From Clostridia bacterium (GTDB lineage: Bacteria; Bacillota; Clostridia; Lachnospirales; Lachnospiraceae): DNA of 62,876 bases. A program made the position numbers and the translations under genes. Location of the stretch: the NCBI GenBank assembly GCA_009929615.1, contig SAAB01000016.1, positions 1 to 62,876 of the forward strand, written 5' to 3'. The notes beneath the pieces were generated by a model. That model was not told the DNA's origin and ran no database searches. It saw only the letters and a list, made by a program, of their open reading frames with translations. Positions 1-8,256 of the stretch are shown here, one piece after another. Position 1 is the stretch's first letter, and the number at the start of each line of letters is the position of its first letter.

Positions 1-90
1 AAACGAACAGCATTGCTTTTCCATCCGGTCAAGGGTGGCGTAACAAATCAATACATTACGTGGTGGCAATCCCACGAAAAAAATGATTGA

Positions 91-192
91 CCCTTTATTT
101 TCTGTAAAATCCGCGGAAAAATGGGACGAATTATGGGCAGTGCCTGTGTTGCCGCCTATGTTATCTACTCCATTTATATTATCATTCGATAA
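91..192 (+). pseudogene. Possible 3' remnant of a multi-pass membrane protein
   Basis: An open stretch starts right after an in-frame TGA at 88-90 and ends at TAA 190-192. The encoded end is a basic patch (KIRGKMGR) followed by one hydrophobic helix (VAAYVIYSIYIIIR). A basic loop followed by a last helix rich in Tyr and Ile resembles the C-terminus of Na+/Ca2+ exchanger-family proteins, but the match is from memory and short. The sequence before it, 1-90, is not hydrophobic in any frame, so this is not the end of an intact exchanger. It could be a decayed gene or chance. The hairpin terminator just downstream suggests that a real plus-strand gene once ended here. Confidence 0.25.
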
Positions 193-200
193 AACTCAAA

Positions 201-238
201 AAACTCTGTTATTTCTAGGAATAACAGAGTTTTTTTTG
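201..238 (+). terminator. Intrinsic terminator
   Basis: A 13-bp stem (201-213 with 220-232) closes a 6-nt loop and is followed by a run of T on the plus strand. It would end transcription of whatever lies to the left, before the deacetylase gene. Confidence 0.8.
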
Positions 239-263
239 CATAGTTATATAAAAAAGAGTTTTT

Positions 264-977
264 ATGAAAAGCTTTTTAAAAATCGGCTGTATCCTTTGCT
301 CCTGTTTTCTACTATATGGCCTTTTTACCAGCTGCTTTGGCCCGGATATTGTCATAACCACATCTGCCAGCCACGCAGATTTATGCATTCGCAGCGTATC
401 TACAAATAAACCTCAGATTTCACTGACTTTTGATACAGGGTGTGGTCCGGATAACACCAGCGAATTACTAAAAATTCTAAAATCTCGTCAGATTCTTGCT
501 TCTTTTTTTATAACCGGCGAGTGGGCCTCCCGCTATCCAGAGCTTCTTCAGCAGATTGCAGCTGATGGACATGACCTCGGAAACCACAGTGAAACCCACC
601 AGAATATGAACCAGCTTTCTGAAGAAGAGTGTCTTCAGGAGTTAATGACTCTGCATCACAGAATCAAATCCCTTACAGATATTGATATGAATCTTTTTAG
701 ACCACCTTATGACATCTATTCCAATCAAATGCTTGCAGCTGTTAAAAAAGCCGGCTATCAAACCATTCTATGGAGTTGTGACTCAATGGACTGGAAAAAC
801 TATAGTACAGATTCTATTATCAACACACTGTGCAGCCATCCTCAACTGGCTAACGGGGCGATTATCCGCCTGCATACAGATGCTCCCCATACCGTCTCCG
901 CACTGGATGAACTCATCATCCGCCTGCAGGAAACGGGCTATGAAATCGTCCCTCTCTCCCAGCTTATTTCTCCATAA
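264..977 (+). CDS. Polysaccharide deacetylase (NodB/CE4 family), exported
   Basis: A 237-residue protein with a hydrophobic N-terminal segment (about residues 6-24) that would export or anchor it. A Cys at 24 sits in a weak lipobox. The NodB motifs follow in order: TFDTG (55-59), HSETH (108-112, two metal His), RPPYD (146-150) and a final LHT (203-205) where LHD or LHS is usual. Family members remove N- or O-acetyl groups from peptidoglycan or other glycans outside the membrane. The first motif carries Thr instead of the second Asp of the common TFDDG, and that Asp is normally a metal ligand; sporulation deacetylases of the PdaB type are also altered here. The substrate cannot be read from the sequence. 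The gene stands alone between two terminators. Confidence 0.85.
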   Translation: MKSFLKIGCILCSCFLLYGLFTSCFGPDIVITTSASHADLCIRSVSTNKPQISLTFDTGCGPDNTSELLKILKSRQILASFFITGEWASRYPELLQQIAADGHDLGNHSETHQNMNQLSEEECLQELMTLHHRIKSLTDIDMNLFRPPYDIYSNQMLAAVKKAGYQTILWSCDSMDWKNYSTDSIINTLCSHPQLANGAIIRLHTDAPHTVSALDELIIRLQETGYEIVPLSQLISP

Positions 978-980
978 CAA

Positions 981-1017
981 AAAATGTGCCGCTCTTTTCA
1001 GAGCCGCACATTTTTTA
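981..1017. terminator. Bidirectional terminator between convergent genes
   Basis: The inverted repeat 5'-AAAATGTGC...GCACATTTTTT, with inner GCTC/GAGC pairing and one C-C mismatch, is flanked by A and T runs. It can serve both the deacetylase gene (plus) and trkH (minus), which ends at 1020. Confidence 0.85.
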
Positions 1018-1019
1018 AT

Positions 1020-2459
1020 TTATTTACGCCATGTGGACGGAGCAAACAAAAGCAGAATCGGGAATATTTCCAATCGTCCAATAAGCATATCAAAAGATAA
1101 AATAATTTTGGATAATATGGAATAACCTGCAAAATTCGCCGTTGGTCCTACTGCTCCAAGTCCGGGACCGATATTATTAAAGGTCGCCGCCACAGCCGAA
1201 AAATTAGTTTCAAAATCAAATCCATCCAGGGTAATCACCATCAAGGATACGACAAAAATCAGTACATAGGCTGAGAAAAAGGCGAAAATAGAACGCATCA
1301 TCCCATCATCTACCGCCTTACCATCCAGCTTGATTGCCCGGACACTTCTCGGATGAATCAGGGAACCCATCTCTTTTTTTATGGATTTCAAATAAACAAT
1401 CACACGGGATACCTTAATACCGCCACCGGTGCTGCCCGCACAGGCACCAATAAACATCAGCAGCAGCAAAATAAGCCTTGCCAGCTGAGGCCATAAATCA
1501 AAATTAACCGTCGAATAACCTGTCGTCGTCATTATAGAAGCCGCCTGAAATGCCGCATGATGGAAGTGTTCAAAAAGACCACCTGCCTGATCTGCCATAC
1601 TTGCCGTAATCAAAATGACTGCCCCGAAGTAAATGCCAAAATACCAGCGAACTTCTTCCATGGAAAAGGCATCCTTTGCTTTTCTGTAGAGAATAAGAAA
1701 ATAAAAAGTAAAATTCACGCCAAAAAGCATCATGAATATGGTCGTCACCGCCTGCAGATAGGTGCTGTAGCTTCCCATGCTGGAATTTAACACACCAAAT
1801 CCACCGGTTCCCGCTGTACCAAATGCAATACACAGGGCATCAAATACGGGCATTCGGCCAAGAATCAGCAGAAGAATCATTACCACAGTCATTACGAAAT
1901 AAATCTTATACAGGGTAATCGCTGTCGCTCTCAGTTTTGGTACCAGTTTTGAAACCGAAGGTCCCGGCGACTCCGCCTTCATCAACTGAAGGTTGTGTTC
2001 ACCACCGGCCAAGGGCAATACTGCCAGAATAAAGACAAGAACACCCATACCACCAACCCAGTGAGAAAAGCTCCGCCAAAACAGCATGCACTTTGATAAG
2101 GCCTCTACATCCGGTAAAATGCTGGCTCCGGTTGTCGTAAAACCAGATATAATCTCAAAAATAGCATCAATAAAGGACGGTATCTCTCCCGAAAAAACAA
2201 AGGGAAGACATCCCATAATACTCATGGCAATCCATCCGAGAGCAACCGATATATACCCCTCTTTTGCATAATATGTTGTCTTTTTAGGTTTTTTCAAGGA
2301 AAGCAGCGTTCCCACACCCAGACTGAGAAGTGCACAGATAACAAAAAACCAGCCTGTACTTTCTCTATAGACTAAGGCAACAATCATCGGAAGCACCATC
2401 AATGCCGCTTCAACCTTTAGTATCCAACCTACTATGTATCGTATACTGCCGTAATTCAT
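1020..2459 (-). CDS. trkH: Potassium uptake channel subunit TrkH/KtrB family
   Basis: A 479-residue integral membrane protein with the four repeated pore loops of the Trk/Ktr/HKT superfamily: TTTGASIL, TGTGGFGVL, TTTGYSTV and NNIGPGLG. The central Gly of each loop forms the K+ filter. It forms the ion-conducting subunit in the cytoplasmic membrane and is gated by the TrkA protein encoded directly upstream. The start codon lies 1 nt after the trkA stop, so the two are translationally coupled. Length is normal for TrkH (about 480). It is probably the last gene of a punA-trkA-trkH transcript that ends at the hairpin at 981-1017. Confidence 0.95.
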   Translation of the reverse strand: MNYGSIRYIVGWILKVEAALMVLPMIVALVYRESTGWFFVICALLSLGVGTLLSLKKPKKTTYYAKEGYISVALGWIAMSIMGCLPFVFSGEIPSFIDAIFEIISGFTTTGASILPDVEALSKCMLFWRSFSHWVGGMGVLVFILAVLPLAGGEHNLQLMKAESPGPSVSKLVPKLRATAITLYKIYFVMTVVMILLLILGRMPVFDALCIAFGTAGTGGFGVLNSSMGSYSTYLQAVTTIFMMLFGVNFTFYFLILYRKAKDAFSMEEVRWYFGIYFGAVILITASMADQAGGLFEHFHHAAFQAASIMTTTGYSTVNFDLWPQLARLILLLLMFIGACAGSTGGGIKVSRVIVYLKSIKKEMGSLIHPRSVRAIKLDGKAVDDGMMRSIFAFFSAYVLIFVVSLMVITLDGFDFETNFSAVAATFNNIGPGLGAVGPTANFAGYSILSKIILSFDMLIGRLEIFPILLLFAPSTWRK

Positions 2460-2460
2460 A

Positions 2461-3840
2461 CTACTTCACCGCTCCATCTAAAATATCTTCCAGCCGGTTT
2501 AAATGACGTCCGGTAGTAACAACAACAACGCTGTCTCCTGCCATAATGGAATCCTGGCCTGAAGGTATAATGACTTTGTTCTTTCGTATAATACTGCAGA
2601 CCAGTAAATCTGACTTCAACTGCAGTTTCATCAATGGTATATCTGTAACCCTGGAATGTTCTTCCACTGTAAATTCCAAAGCCTCCGCCTTATTATCTGC
2701 GATCTTGTAAACCATGTCTACTGTGCTGTCCCGCTCATTGCTCTGGCTGTTTTCCATATCTCTGACATATTGAATAATATGTTCCGCCGTCAAATGTTTT
2801 GGGCTGATAATACTGCCTATCGGAATGCTTCGAACAATCCCCTCAAAAGTAATCTTATTAACCTTTGTAATCAGCTTTGCCTTGGATACCTGATGTGCAT
2901 AAAGGGAAAGCATAATATTCTCTTCATCAAAATTCGTGAGGGCCACAAAGGCATCCATCTGCTCCAGACCTTCCTCAAGCAGAAGTTTGCTGTCTGCCGC
3001 ATCACCATAGATAATCATGGCTTTGTCCAGTTTCTCGCTCAATTCCGTACAACGCTGAGGATTATTTTCAATAATTCTTGTATTAACTTTGGCTTTTGTC
3101 AGCCGTTCTGCCAGATAATAGGCAATGGTTCCACCGCCTGCAATCATTACATTCCGGATAGGATGCGTCTGAACGCCGACAATATTAAACAACCGTCCCA
3201 TATCCTCTGTCGGTGCAATCATAGAAATCTTATCGCCCTCCATAAGCATCGTGTTACCGCTCGGAATCAGCAGTTCATCACCCCGCTCAAGAATACAAAT
3301 CAAAAAATGATTACCATATTTGATAGCCGCATCAATCACACGCATTTTATGCCATGGCGATCCCTGGGGAATCTCAAACCGTACCATATAAGCCCGACCT
3401 TTTGCAAAAGAGTCAATCTCCAAAGCGGAAGGCACCTGAATCAGACGTTCAATATCCCTTGCTGTTGCCAGCTCCGGATTAATGGACGCAGATAGCCCCA
3501 ATTCATCCCGGATAAAGCCGATTTCATCCACATACTCAGGATTCCGGACCCTGGCAATAGTTTTACAATTTCCCGCCTTCTTTGCAATAAGGCAGCTCAA
3601 AAGATTGACTTCGTCATGGCCTGTAACCGCAATAAGCAAATCTGCATCCTCTACGCCGGCTTCCCGCTGCATCTTATAACTATTTCCATTCCCTATATAT
3701 CCAATAATATCCAGGGCATCTACTGCCGCCTGCACACGTTCTGCTCTCGGTTCAATAACCGTAATTTCATGACCTTCCTCACTCAGCTGCTCTGCCAGGG
3801 CATACCCAACTTTACCGCAGCCCGCAATAATGATCTTCAT
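2461..3840 (-). CDS. trkA: Trk potassium uptake regulatory protein TrkA
   Basis: A 459-residue cytoplasmic protein with the duplicated TrkA layout. The first RCK/NAD-binding domain has the Rossmann start IIAGCGKVGYALAEQL at the N-terminus, followed by a TrkA-C domain. The second nucleotide-binding half begins near residue 230 (IAGGGTIAYYLAERL), again followed by a TrkA-C domain. It binds NAD(H) or ATP and gates the TrkH pore. In the second half the glycine motif is GGGTIA rather than GxGxxG, common for the degenerate copy. GAGGTAG lies just before the ATG. It is tightly linked to trkH downstream and punA upstream. Confidence 0.95.
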   Translation of the reverse strand: MKIIIAGCGKVGYALAEQLSEEGHEITVIEPRAERVQAAVDALDIIGYIGNGNSYKMQREAGVEDADLLIAVTGHDEVNLLSCLIAKKAGNCKTIARVRNPEYVDEIGFIRDELGLSASINPELATARDIERLIQVPSALEIDSFAKGRAYMVRFEIPQGSPWHKMRVIDAAIKYGNHFLICILERGDELLIPSGNTMLMEGDKISMIAPTEDMGRLFNIVGVQTHPIRNVMIAGGGTIAYYLAERLTKAKVNTRIIENNPQRCTELSEKLDKAMIIYGDAADSKLLLEEGLEQMDAFVALTNFDEENIMLSLYAHQVSKAKLITKVNKITFEGIVRSIPIGSIISPKHLTAEHIIQYVRDMENSQSNERDSTVDMVYKIADNKAEALEFTVEEHSRVTDIPLMKLQLKSDLLVCSIIRKNKVIIPSGQDSIMAGDSVVVVTTGRHLNRLEDILDGAVK

Positions 3841-3857
3841 ACTTCTACCTCATAGTG

Positions 3858-4691
3858 TCAATATATTTTTCCAATCTGTAAGATTGTTTCTGTTACCAGC
3901 TTTTTGAATAATGGAGCAACCCGTTCCGCCGTTTCCTGTACTTCATGATGATTTAAGGGATGGGCACTGATTCCTGCTGCCATATTGGATATGCATGAAA
4001 TGCCACACACTCTCAGTCCCATGTGATTTGCTCCTATGGCCTCACAGGCGGTACTCATGCCAACAGCATCTGCTCCCAGAATGCGGCTCATACGTATCTC
4101 TGCCGGAGATTCATAATTCGGCCCGCTAAACTGAAGATAGGTTCCCTCCTGAAGAGGTATTCCGAGACGCTGTGCACTATCTCTGATTATCTGTTGCAAG
4201 TCCTCATCATAAATATGACTCATATCAGGGAACCGCTCTCCCAGCTCATCGATATTCTCTCCAATGAGAGGGGATGGTACAAAATCTGATATCTGGTCTT
4301 TAATCAGCATGAAATCTCCCGGTGCAAAACTTTCATTTACACCTCCGGAAGCATTTGTCAAAAAGAGTACTTCCGCACCCATTAATTTCATTAAGCGAAT
4401 CGGCAAAAGCACTTCTTCCATAGAATAACCTTCATAATAGTGAATCCGGCCCTGCATGGCAACAATCGGAACCCGTCCGACATAACCAAACAAAAAGCGG
4501 CCTTTATGCCCCGGTACTGTTGATACCGGAAATCCATCAATGTCAGAATAATCCAATACCGCCTCTACCTGAATTGTCTCACCATAATCCCCCAGACCTG
4601 AACCTAAAACCAGAGCTGCTTTGGGTTTAAAGGTGACTTTTTTCTTATAGCACTGAAAGCATGACATCAATCGTTCATAAGCTTTTTCCAT
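3858..4691 (-). CDS. punA: Purine-nucleoside phosphorylase (trimeric type)
   Basis: A 277-residue cytosolic enzyme that splits inosine or guanosine with phosphate into the free base and ribose 1-phosphate for purine salvage. Family signatures seen are LVLGSGLGDYGE (phosphate loop), the segment GRIHYYEGYSMEEV, NASGGVN, GPNYESPAEIRM, and a GADAVGMS...ISNMAAG block that contacts the base. Length fits the trimeric PNP class rather than the shorter hexameric DeoD class. An AAAGGAGG site lies before the ATG. It is probably the first gene of a transcript with trkA and trkH (17-nt gap to trkA); only about 45 nt separate it from the hom terminator. Confidence 0.93.
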   Translation of the reverse strand: MEKAYERLMSCFQCYKKKVTFKPKAALVLGSGLGDYGETIQVEAVLDYSDIDGFPVSTVPGHKGRFLFGYVGRVPIVAMQGRIHYYEGYSMEEVLLPIRLMKLMGAEVLFLTNASGGVNESFAPGDFMLIKDQISDFVPSPLIGENIDELGERFPDMSHIYDEDLQQIIRDSAQRLGIPLQEGTYLQFSGPNYESPAEIRMSRILGADAVGMSTACEAIGANHMGLRVCGISCISNMAAGISAHPLNHHEVQETAERVAPLFKKLVTETILQIGKIY

Positions 4692-4738
4692 ACCCTGCCT
4701 CCTTTGGCAACATTTTCATCTGATACAGCTATGAAGTG

Positions 4739-4763
4739 AAAAAGGGACGCCTCTCGGCGTCCC
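4739..4763 (-). terminator. Intrinsic terminator of hom
   Basis: A perfect 8-bp GC-rich stem (4744-4751 with 4756-4763) with a 4-nt loop. Read on the minus strand it is followed by five T residues, directly after the homoserine dehydrogenase stop codon. Confidence 0.85.
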
Positions 4764-4767
4764 CCGT

Positions 4768-6060
4768 TTAAGCATAAACACGAATCATAGATGATATTTC
4801 CTGAACAAAGGACATATCGTTCAGTGTCTGCATAGCTGCTTTGAAATTCTTTTCCTGAACCACATCCGTGATTGCAACAATCTCTGCAGTATCACAGCCT
4901 GCAGGCTTCTGTATAATCTTTTCAATGCTGACATGATTGTTACCGAGAATGCTTGCCACGTTACCTAAAACGCCGGCACAGTCTCTGACAATCATGCGCA
5001 TAAAATATTTACTTTCAATATCCCCAATCTGTTTAATCGGTAATTCCTTATAGCATGTACAGCCAAATCTTCCAAGGCAGTTACCCATTACATTTCTGGC
5101 AACCTCGATAACATCTCCTACAACAGCGCTGGCTGTTGGCATCTCGCCAGCTCCCCGGCCATAAAACATAGTATCATCCACCGCATCGCCATGAACAAAT
5201 ACCGCATTAAACACATCATTCACGGATGCCAGCGGATGTTCCTTGCTTATCAGTGTCGGATGTACACGGACTTCTACGCCTGTCGGTGTATTTCTGGCAA
5301 TTCCAAGGAGTTTAATAACGCATTCCATATCCTTTGCATATTTGATATCCTTTGATGTAATATGGGTAATTCCCTCTGTATAAACATCATTAAAGGTGAT
5401 TCTTGAATGGAATCCAATGGACCCCATAATCGCCATCTTTCTTCCGGCATCCAGTCCTTCCACATCGGCTGTTGGGTCTGCCTCTGCATAACCAAGTTCT
5501 GTTGCCTTCTCTAAGGCTTCTTCAAACTCCATGCCTTCCTGGTCCATCTTTGTCAGGATATAATTGGTTGTACCATTGACAATACCCATAATCTCTGTAA
5601 TGTCATTAGCAATCAGGCACTGTTTCAATGGACGAATAATCGGTATACCACCGGCACAGGAAGCTTCAAACATAAAGTCAACATTATTCGCTTCTGCCGC
5701 ATCGAATAAAGCTTTGCCATGAAGTGCAATCAAATCCTTATTCGCAGAAACAACACTCTTACCCGCATTCAGACATTTTAAAATAAAGGTTAATGCCGGC
5801 TCAACACCTCCCATAACCTCAACAACAATCTGAATGCTATCATCATTTACAATATCTTCAAAATTCTCTGTCAGTAAAAAAGCATCCACATCTTTGCGTG
5901 TCTCCGCAATACTCTTTACAAGAATCTTAGCAATCTCAATATCTGCGCCAACCCTCTGGCACATCTCGTCCTTACGCATCTGAAGCAGTTTATATACACC
6001 GCCGCCTACAGTTCCGGCGCCCATGATAGCTATCTTAATTGGTTTTGTCTCGTTTTTCAT
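4768..6060 (-). CDS. hom: Homoserine dehydrogenase with C-terminal ACT domain
   Basis: It reduces aspartate semialdehyde to homoserine, the branch point to threonine and methionine. From the ATG at 6060 the protein is 430 residues. The NAD(P)-binding motif IMGAGTVGGGV is near the N-terminus, the catalytic segment has GIVNGTTNYIL and GLDAGRKM, and the C-terminal ACT domain (MRMIVRDCAGVLGNVASILG onward) is the usual site of threonine feedback. An upstream in-frame ATG at 6084 exists, but AGAGGAG lies about 10 nt before the ATG at 6060, which I therefore prefer. It is monocistronic, with its own terminator. A weak promoter (TGTACA-16 nt-TAAAAT) may lie in the 6085-6162 gap. I see no T-box or riboswitch there. 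Confidence 0.94.
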   Translation of the reverse strand: MKNETKPIKIAIMGAGTVGGGVYKLLQMRKDEMCQRVGADIEIAKILVKSIAETRKDVDAFLLTENFEDIVNDDSIQIVVEVMGGVEPALTFILKCLNAGKSVVSANKDLIALHGKALFDAAEANNVDFMFEASCAGGIPIIRPLKQCLIANDITEIMGIVNGTTNYILTKMDQEGMEFEEALEKATELGYAEADPTADVEGLDAGRKMAIMGSIGFHSRITFNDVYTEGITHITSKDIKYAKDMECVIKLLGIARNTPTGVEVRVHPTLISKEHPLASVNDVFNAVFVHGDAVDDTMFYGRGAGEMPTASAVVGDVIEVARNVMGNCLGRFGCTCYKELPIKQIGDIESKYFMRMIVRDCAGVLGNVASILGNNHVSIEKIIQKPAGCDTAEIVAITDVVQEKNFKAAMQTLNDMSFVQEISSMIRVYA

Positions 6061-6162
6061 GGTAAAATCTCCTCTAACTCTCATTCTCTGTGTACTATTT
6101 TATCATGAATTTATTATTTGTACACATTTAAATTGGTAAAACCTTCCTTTAACTGCCCCTAT

Positions 6163-6843
6163 TTACATAAACATACATAAAAAGGGCGGTATCAAAATAA
6201 CAGGAAGATAATTGGCAACTTTAATCTTTGTTACACCTATCAGATTCAGCCCCAGGGCTATAATCAATACAGAACCTGCACAGGTCATCTCATTTACTGC
6301 ATATTCTGTTAAAAAAGGGGCGATAATGCCGGCCATTAAAACCAGGCCCCCTTGAAATACAAAAACAAATACATCTGCAAAAAGCACTCCGATTCCCAAA
6401 CTTGCAGCAAGTACACAGGAGGAAATCAAATCCAGCGTAGACTTGGTATAGAGCATCTCATAATCACCAGTCAGTCCGGCCTGCAGTGAACCTACAATCG
6501 TCATGGCGCCTACACAAAAAAGAAGGCTTGCTGTGACAAATCCTTCTGCCACCGTAATCTTACCATCCTTCTGCTTAAACCGGCTCTCAACATGAGCCGC
6601 CAGGCGGTTCAGCTGTTTGTCAATATCTAATAATGTCCCTATAACAGTCCCTATGGCCATTGACAAAATAAGCACCAGAGTATTCTCTCCCTTTAGTGCC
6701 CCGGATATACCAATAAATATTGTACAGAGCCCAATCCCTGTCATCAGTGCTTCTGTCAGTCTTTGGGGAATTCCCCGTTTAAGAAGTAAACCGACCATGC
6801 TTCCTATAAGCACAGTCCCTACATTAACTAAAACTCCTAGCAT
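6163..6843 (-). CDS. DUF554 family membrane protein
   Basis: A 226-residue protein with about seven hydrophobic segments spread over its whole length. The N-terminal block GVLVNVGTVLIGSMVGLLLKRGIP, the segment MAIGTVIGTLLDID and the middle block GFVTASLLFCVGAMTIVGSLQAGL are the recognisable pattern of the DUF554 (YdfK/YqgA) family. It sits in the cytoplasmic membrane; its transport substrate or function is unknown. A consensus promoter lies just upstream at 6882-6910. It is probably transcribed alone. Confidence 0.88.
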   Translation of the reverse strand: MLGVLVNVGTVLIGSMVGLLLKRGIPQRLTEALMTGIGLCTIFIGISGALKGENTLVLILSMAIGTVIGTLLDIDKQLNRLAAHVESRFKQKDGKITVAEGFVTASLLFCVGAMTIVGSLQAGLTGDYEMLYTKSTLDLISSCVLAASLGIGVLFADVFVFVFQGGLVLMAGIIAPFLTEYAVNEMTCAGSVLIIALGLNLIGVTKIKVANYLPVILIPPFLCMFM

Positions 6844-6881
6844 CTTTATCCCTCGATTTCCTGAATTTCTCCAGTATTATT

Positions 6882-6910
6882 ACTATACATAAACCCTTGA
6901 ACCTTGTCAA
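6882..6910 (-). promoter_or_regulatory. Sigma-A promoter of the DUF554 gene
   Basis: On the minus strand TTGACA (6905-6910) is followed after 17 nt by TATAGT (6882-6887), a near-perfect match to the housekeeping consensus, about 40 nt before the ATG. Confidence 0.75.
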
Positions 6911-6958
6911 CATCAAATTTTATTACTGTAAAGTATTCACGTATCAGTGTGCCGTTAT

Positions 6959-6991
6959 AAAAAAAGAGCAGTTCCCAAGAAGGAACTGCTC
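6959..6991 (-). terminator. Intrinsic terminator of the PrsA-like gene
   Basis: A 10-bp stem (6966-6975 with 6982-6991), GAGCAGTTCC/GGAACTGCTC, loop of 6, followed by seven T on the minus strand. Confidence 0.9.
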
Positions 6992-7013
6992 CATGTATAT
7001 TCCGAAAATTTCT

Positions 7014-8204
7014 TTATTCTGATTCCGCTGTTGTTGCTGTTGCTGTCTCAGATTCTGTCTCTGTTTCAGACTCTGTTTCGCTTGATGTTTCTCCAGCGCT
7101 TGTTGTTGTACCGGATTCAGCTGTTGTTTCAGTTGTTGCTGCTCCAGATGTAATCTTGAAAGCTTTCCATTCGTCAGATTCTGTATACTTCGCTTCATCC
7201 ATCATAGTTGTCAGCTTTTCTTCAAGACTTGTTGTTTTCTTAGTATTTTCTGCGCTTTCAATGGAAGCCTGAGTTGCTTCTTCATCATTTAAAGAGATAC
7301 ATTTAATAATGTGGTATCCATAGTCGCTTTCAACCAAACCGCTGATTTCTCCTTCACCTAACTGCCATGCAGCTGTGTAGAATGGTTCAACCATTGTTGT
7401 CTGGTTTACAGGGTCATAACCGTTTTTATCAAAGGAAAATTCAAAGCCTGCATTATCTGCACTGTATTCATCGGACAATGCCTGGAAATCTTCACCACTG
7501 TTTGCTTTTTCAAGAACTTCTTCAGCAGTTGCTTTCTGTGCTTCAAGATATGCTGTCTTTTCTTCATCTGTCATATCTACAGTATTGCCATCAGCATCTG
7601 TCGTTGTTGTATCTGTTGTGGAGATAAGAACATGCTGAACTTTGATACAGGTTGCATCTGCTTTTTCTTCATCTGTCAATTCAACAGATTCTTTTTCAAG
7701 CATTGCTTCATATACATTACCGGATAAAGTACTCTTCTGAACAACGGAACGAATGTCATCTTCTGTAATTCCTTCTGCTGTCATAACATCTTCACCGATA
7801 TTTGTCTTAAAGTTTGTTACATACTCTTCAACTGCTGTATTATCTTCTTCGCTTAAAGATACGCCATAATCTTCTGCCTGGCTGCTTAAGAGAATCATCT
7901 GAACGAGCTGCTGAGTTACCATCTCTTTCATGGAATCGCCAAAGGTTGTTCCCTCTTCAACTTCCATATCCCAGATTTCTGTACCATAGTAGGATTCATA
8001 CTGGCTGCGCATTACATAAGCATATAATCTTGCTTCGCCCATGCTTACACTACCCTGGTCCATAGTTACAGCCGCACCTTCAGTTGCAACATTACTGCTG
8101 TCTCCGCTGCCGGTTGTTGTTTTACTTCCACAGCCTGCTAAGAGTGCTGCTGATATTGCTCCAATCCCAATGACTGAGACAATTTTTTTAATAAATCTTT
8201 TCAT
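7014..8204 (-). CDS. PrsA-like lipoprotein foldase (parvulin-type peptidyl-prolyl isomerase)
   Basis: A 396-residue lipoprotein. Residues 1-25 form a lipid-attachment signal (positive start, hydrophobic core, lipobox LLAGC with Cys at 25). A SurA/PrsA-like helical N-domain follows, then a PPIC-type rotamase core: the start CIKVQHVLIST, an Asp/Thr-rich insert, a middle DFQALSDEYSADNAG and the end WQLGEGEISGLVESDYGYHIIKC. Such proteins help exported proteins fold at the outer face of the membrane. The last 40 residues are almost only Thr, Ser, Glu and Ala, probably a flexible tail in the wall. It lies 52 nt after mfd and ends in its own terminator. Confidence 0.88.
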   Translation of the reverse strand: MKRFIKKIVSVIGIGAISAALLAGCGSKTTTGSGDSSNVATEGAAVTMDQGSVSMGEARLYAYVMRSQYESYYGTEIWDMEVEEGTTFGDSMKEMVTQQLVQMILLSSQAEDYGVSLSEEDNTAVEEYVTNFKTNIGEDVMTAEGITEDDIRSVVQKSTLSGNVYEAMLEKESVELTDEEKADATCIKVQHVLISTTDTTTTDADGNTVDMTDEEKTAYLEAQKATAEEVLEKANSGEDFQALSDEYSADNAGFEFSFDKNGYDPVNQTTMVEPFYTAAWQLGEGEISGLVESDYGYHIIKCISLNDEEATQASIESAENTKKTTSLEEKLTTMMDEAKYTESDEWKAFKITSGAATTETTAESGTTTSAGETSSETESETETESETATATTAESE

Positions 8205-8256
8205 CTAATTTAATTCCTCCTGATTATGTTATTATGACAACTCTGTTCATTATAGT

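Noticed and set aside
6944-7198. Gln-rich open frame on the minus strand overlapping the PrsA-like gene tail
   Set aside because: It is an out-of-frame reading of the Thr/Ser/Glu repeat tract and of the terminator, without a ribosome site.
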